Source: Pseudoramibacter porci
GTDB taxonomy: Bacteria; Bacillota; Clostridia; Eubacteriales; Eubacteriaceae
Length of the DNA stretch: 64,000 nt
Direction: 5' to 3'
Assembly: GCF_009696145.1 (NCBI RefSeq)
Contig: NZ_VUMO01000009.1
Span: 1-64,000 of the forward strand
In this document: positions 61,404-64,000 of the stretch, piece by piece
Layout of the letters: the number at the start of each line of letters is the position of its first letter
How positions within the stretch are numbered: the first letter of the stretch is position 1
Made by a program: the position numbers and the translations under genes
The notes under the pieces: generated by a model
Seen by the model: the letters and a program-made list of their open reading frames with translations, nothing else
What the model was told of the DNA's origin: nothing
Database searches by the model: none

Positions 61404-61430
61404 AAAAGCAGTGATCGTTAAATCACTGCT
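61402..61430 (-). terminator. Terminator of the DUF1848 gene
   Basis: AGCAGTGAT pairs with ATCACTGCT, followed on the minus strand by TTTTTT. Confidence 0.8.
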
Positions 61431-61448
61431 GGTAAAAGGCTAAAAAAT

Positions 61449-62390
61449 TTAGAATAAGGTGAGCTGACCGGTCATCCAGGAGGTATGGTGGGCGTCGTGC
61501 AGGATATCGTCCGGCAGCGAGCCGCCGATTAAAAACGGTGCGGCGGGGTCGTGTTTACGGTAATTGGTTCGAACGGTTTCTAAATCGTAATTGGCGTAGC
61601 AGTACCTGCAGCCGTGGGGGCAGGTGTTGTAGGCGCCAATGTCGTAGCCAGTGATGCAGGGACAGCCGGCCAGGGCGCCGGTGCCGGCGCCAATCCGAGA
61701 GGCCGGTGGGTCGATCGCTTCGTGGTAGAGGCGCTCGACCTTTTCTTTTGTCATACATCCGGAGCAGTCGAATCCGACAGCGGCGAGATCGCCGTTGGAC
61801 GCACAGGCGCAGGGGATCATGCCGTGGGCGCGGCAGCTTTTGACAATGGCCGCGCTGATGGCCTGGCGCTGCGACGCCGTAATCGGGGTGACCTCAGGAA
61901 AATTTTTACGAACCTTTTGATACAGATCGATAAAATTGATGACGCAGCGGTGTGTGGCGTCCTCCAGCGCCGACGCGAGTTTTTCGAAGGCGTCGATGTG
62001 GTAGGCGACACTGTATTGGCCGGTTACGAAAATTGGATCGTACCGCCACTCGACGCGGTCTGCCCCGACGCGGCGGGACAGCGCTTTGAAGGCGCGGATG
62101 ATGTCCCGCTTGTCCGGGACGTTCGGCTCGATATCCCGTTGATAGGGCGTGAGGGTGATATGCCAGAAAGTGCGGAAGGCCTTAAGCCGGTCGAGGCGGC
62201 TCAGCATCGGTTCGGGATTTTTCGTTAAAAAGTAAAAAATGTCGACAACATCGGGCGTGAGCCGATATTGCGACACGTGCTGGGGATAATAGGGATTGCG
62301 GACCAGGACTCGGCCGTCGGCAATCCGATTGTAAAACCAATCGCTGTAAAACGCCGGGATGTCCGTGCGCATGCTGGAATATAAAATCAT
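61449..62390 (-). CDS. DUF1848 family iron-sulfur protein
   Basis: 313 residues of the DUF1848 family. SSMRTDIPAFYSDWFYNRI at the start and the C-terminal CPHGCRYCYANYD are characteristic, the latter resembling a CxxxCxxC iron-sulfur site; further Cys lie at GFDCSGCMT and AGCPCITGYD. It may be a radical-SAM-like or photolyase-linked iron-sulfur protein, but function is unknown. The ATG is not preceded by a strong ribosome site. Confidence 0.82.
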   Translation of the reverse strand: MILYSSMRTDIPAFYSDWFYNRIADGRVLVRNPYYPQHVSQYRLTPDVVDIFYFLTKNPEPMLSRLDRLKAFRTFWHITLTPYQRDIEPNVPDKRDIIRAFKALSRRVGADRVEWRYDPIFVTGQYSVAYHIDAFEKLASALEDATHRCVINFIDLYQKVRKNFPEVTPITASQRQAISAAIVKSCRAHGMIPCACASNGDLAAVGFDCSGCMTKEKVERLYHEAIDPPASRIGAGTGALAGCPCITGYDIGAYNTCPHGCRYCYANYDLETVRTNYRKHDPAAPFLIGGSLPDDILHDAHHTSWMTGQLTLF

Positions 62391-62465
62391 CGGTCCGCCT
62401 CCCTTGTTTTTGATTTAAGTCTAACACAGTTGTCAACAAGAGGGCGGACCCGCTGCAGACGGCGA

Positions 62466-62966
62466 TTATTCGGAGATACTTTCAGCGGCAGCGGGAGCCT
62501 GACGCTTTTGTCTTCTGAAGATCAGGCGGAAGCACAGACGCCCGAGCGGGCCGCCGAAAAAGATCTGCCAAGCCAGTGCCATCGGGAAATTCATGGCCGT
62601 GGTCTGAAGCCACATGCCGACAAATCCGGACTGCGCGAAGTTTTTGAAAAGCAGCGTCGCGACGAAGCTCATTGCCGGGCACATCAGGCAGACGGTCAGC
62701 GAGCATCGGATTAAAAGGATCCAGATGAACGGCATGTCTTTTGTGACGACGCGGTTTGTCAGGTAGATGACCGGTCTTTCCATCACGAACATTTCCAGCA
62801 CGATGGCCACCGGCCACATGATTCTCAGCTCAGAGAAGGCCATCAGGAAGACCTGATTGGTCATGCCGCCGATGTTCAGCGAAATGTTGTAGCAGATCAT
62901 CGCGTAAACCATGATGAAAGCCATGATGACGGTAAAAATAAAGTTTTCAAATTTGTTTTTAGGCAT
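62466..62966 (-). CDS. DUF2798 family membrane protein
   Basis: 166 residues with four membrane helices, matching the DUF2798 family (MAFIMVYAMICYNISLNIGG, WQIFFGGPLGRLCFRLIF). Function unknown. GAGAGGAG precedes the ATG on the minus strand. Confidence 0.82.
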   Translation of the reverse strand: MPKNKFENFIFTVIMAFIMVYAMICYNISLNIGGMTNQVFLMAFSELRIMWPVAIVLEMFVMERPVIYLTNRVVTKDMPFIWILLIRCSLTVCLMCPAMSFVATLLFKNFAQSGFVGMWLQTTAMNFPMALAWQIFFGGPLGRLCFRLIFRRQKRQAPAAAESISE

Positions 62967-63161
62967 AAAAAAACTCCTCTCGTGATCACCGTGTTGTTCG
63001 TTATCACTTCAGGAGTGTGCGTTTCCAATTTCACCGATATTGAATTTGCTTTGCATTTTATCACGGCCCTGTCGTTTTGTAAAGCGGATTGTAAAATTAT
63101 TTGAAAATTTTCAAAAATAATTGATAAAATTTACACGAATTAAACAATTAATGACCATATC

Positions 63162-63237
63162 GTTGTAAAAACAACAGACAAAAAAAAAAAAAAATGCTAA
63201 AATTAACACAGAAATGGTTTGCATAATAAAATTATGC
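63162..63237. promoter_or_regulatory. Two palindromes and an A-tract upstream of asrA
   Basis: GTTGT-AAAA-ACAAC (63162-63175), a poly-A run at about 63,180-63,194, TAAAAT (63198-63203) and GCATAAT-AAA-ATTATGC (63221-63237) lie in the 290-base intergenic region. The perfect 7-base palindrome is 20 bases before the start and could be an operator or the start-proximal half of a regulator site. A -35 for TAAAAT is not convincing. Confidence 0.4.
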
Positions 63238-63256
63238 TAATACAGAAGGAGGATTT

Positions 63257-64000
63257 ATGGGTTATATTGCCGATCGGGAGCAATTTTCAGATTTCATCGA
63301 CAAGCTGAAAGAAGATTACGAAATCTGGGCACCGAAGAAGTTTAAGGGCGGGGGACGCTTTTCCGACACGGATGCGGTCCGCTACGCTGTCATCGAATCG
63401 CCGGACGAAATTGAGTTGAACGAAAAGTCCGCGTATTCGTGGAAAGAGGCGGTACTGCCGCCATCAGAAACGTTGTTTTATTTCGCGGAAAATCACGCCG
63501 GCGAAACAGAAGGGCCAGCCAAGAAAAAACTGGTATTTCTGAGAAGCTGTGATCTGGCCGCGGTGAAACGGATGGATCAAATCTACATGAAAAACGGCGA
63601 TCCGGACTATTACTATGAAAGAAGACGCAAGGACATGGCCTTTGCCTTAATCGGCTGTTCTGAATCCTGCGAAAACGGATTCTGCGTGTCGATGCAGTCC
63701 AACATGGCCGACAATTACGACTTCAGTGTCGATTTGGTAGACGGTCATTATCGTCTGGACTGCAAAAAGGAAGCCTGGGACGAATTGTTAAAGATGGCTG
63801 GCGCGGCATCTGCAGACGTTGTCCCGCAGCGGGTCACTGAAAATAAGGTGAAGGTGAACATCCCAGAAGACTTGAGCTACAAGGTCGGCATGAGTTCGAT
63901 GTGGGATCAGTACGACAGCCGCTGCATCAACTGCGGCCGCTGCAATCTCGTGTGCCCGACCTGCACCTGCTTTACGATGCAGGATGTGTTTTACGACGAC
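63257..64000 (+). CDS. asrA: Anaerobic sulfite reductase subunit A (partial)
   Basis: The first 248 codons; the gene runs past the window end. CINCGRCNLVCPTCTC is the first cluster motif of a 4Fe-4S dicluster protein, and the N-terminal two-thirds (FSDTDAVRYAVIESPDEI, KLVFLRSCDLAAVKRMD) match AsrA, which passes electrons to the siroheme subunit AsrC via AsrB. GAAGGAGG precedes the ATG. Confidence 0.88.
   Translation, partial: MGYIADREQFSDFIDKLKEDYEIWAPKKFKGGGRFSDTDAVRYAVIESPDEIELNEKSAYSWKEAVLPPSETLFYFAENHAGETEGPAKKKLVFLRSCDLAAVKRMDQIYMKNGDPDYYYERRRKDMAFALIGCSESCENGFCVSMQSNMADNYDFSVDLVDGHYRLDCKKEAWDELLKMAGAASADVVPQRVTENKVKVNIPEDLSYKVGMSSMWDQYDSRCINCGRCNLVCPTCTCFTMQDVFYDD

Overview
The window looks like the chromosome of an anaerobic, moderately GC-rich Firmicute of class Clostridia, perhaps Eubacteriaceae. 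This is inferred from the cysS-mrnC pair, a YerC/TrpR-like regulator, an Opu-type transporter with fused permease and binding protein, an asrA-type sulfite reductase gene, many ferredoxin-type proteins, and Gram-positive style promoters and ribosome binding sites. One AT-richer block (31.2-39.9 kb) is foreign. No rRNA, tRNA or CRISPR array was seen.

Layout. 0.3-10.7 kb is one signalling operon: a FHA-FHA-ABC ATPase, its separate permease, two more FHA proteins, a transmembrane Ser/Thr kinase with TPRs, a small membrane protein and two membrane-anchored propeller-like proteins. It resembles a split, enlarged version of the mycobacterial PknF/Rv1747 arrangement. 10.8-14.9 kb is a fructose PTS operon (fruR-fruK-fruA) followed by ptsH. 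15.0-19.8 kb holds a 1397-residue McrB-like AAA+ protein with short repeats and a small membrane protein. 19.8-24.6 kb is housekeeping: mrnC and cysS on the minus strand; yerC-like, aminotransferase, tsaE and ispD on the plus strand.

24.6-29.6 kb carries four overlapping genes that look by order and fold like E1alpha, E1beta, E2 and E3 of a pyruvate/acetoin dehydrogenase. All four have lost residues used in lipoyl chemistry: the E2-like protein has no lipoyl domain and no HRxxDG motif, the E3-like protein has no CxxxxC disulfide and no C-terminal His/Glu pair, and both E1 subunits have replaced a conserved active-site His, while the TPP motif is intact. This is the best candidate for an undescribed system here.

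guaA (29.6-31.2 kb) is the target of an integrated mobilizable element of about 8.7 kb (31,204-39,946). It has imperfect att repeats, paired arm-type sites, a repressor with repeated operators, xis, int, a MobC-like gene, a RepA-like ATPase, a hairpin-rich putative oriT, a MobV relaxase, TnpV, an ABC-F ribosome-protection-type gene behind an attenuator, and a lincosamide nucleotidyltransferase-like gene.

40-64 kb is a patchwork: a DUF4097 protein, glyoxalase, YeiH-type exporter with divergent LysR regulator, a two-gene phage-type replication module without a phage, HxlR and an extradiol dioxygenase, an McrBC restriction system, a DUF362 ferredoxin, a C69 dipeptidase, an MFS exporter divergent from a class II UvrA, an osmoprotectant ABC transporter, a flavin/ferredoxin fusion, an esterase, a DUF1848 protein, a DUF2798 membrane protein, and the start of asrA, which runs off the end.
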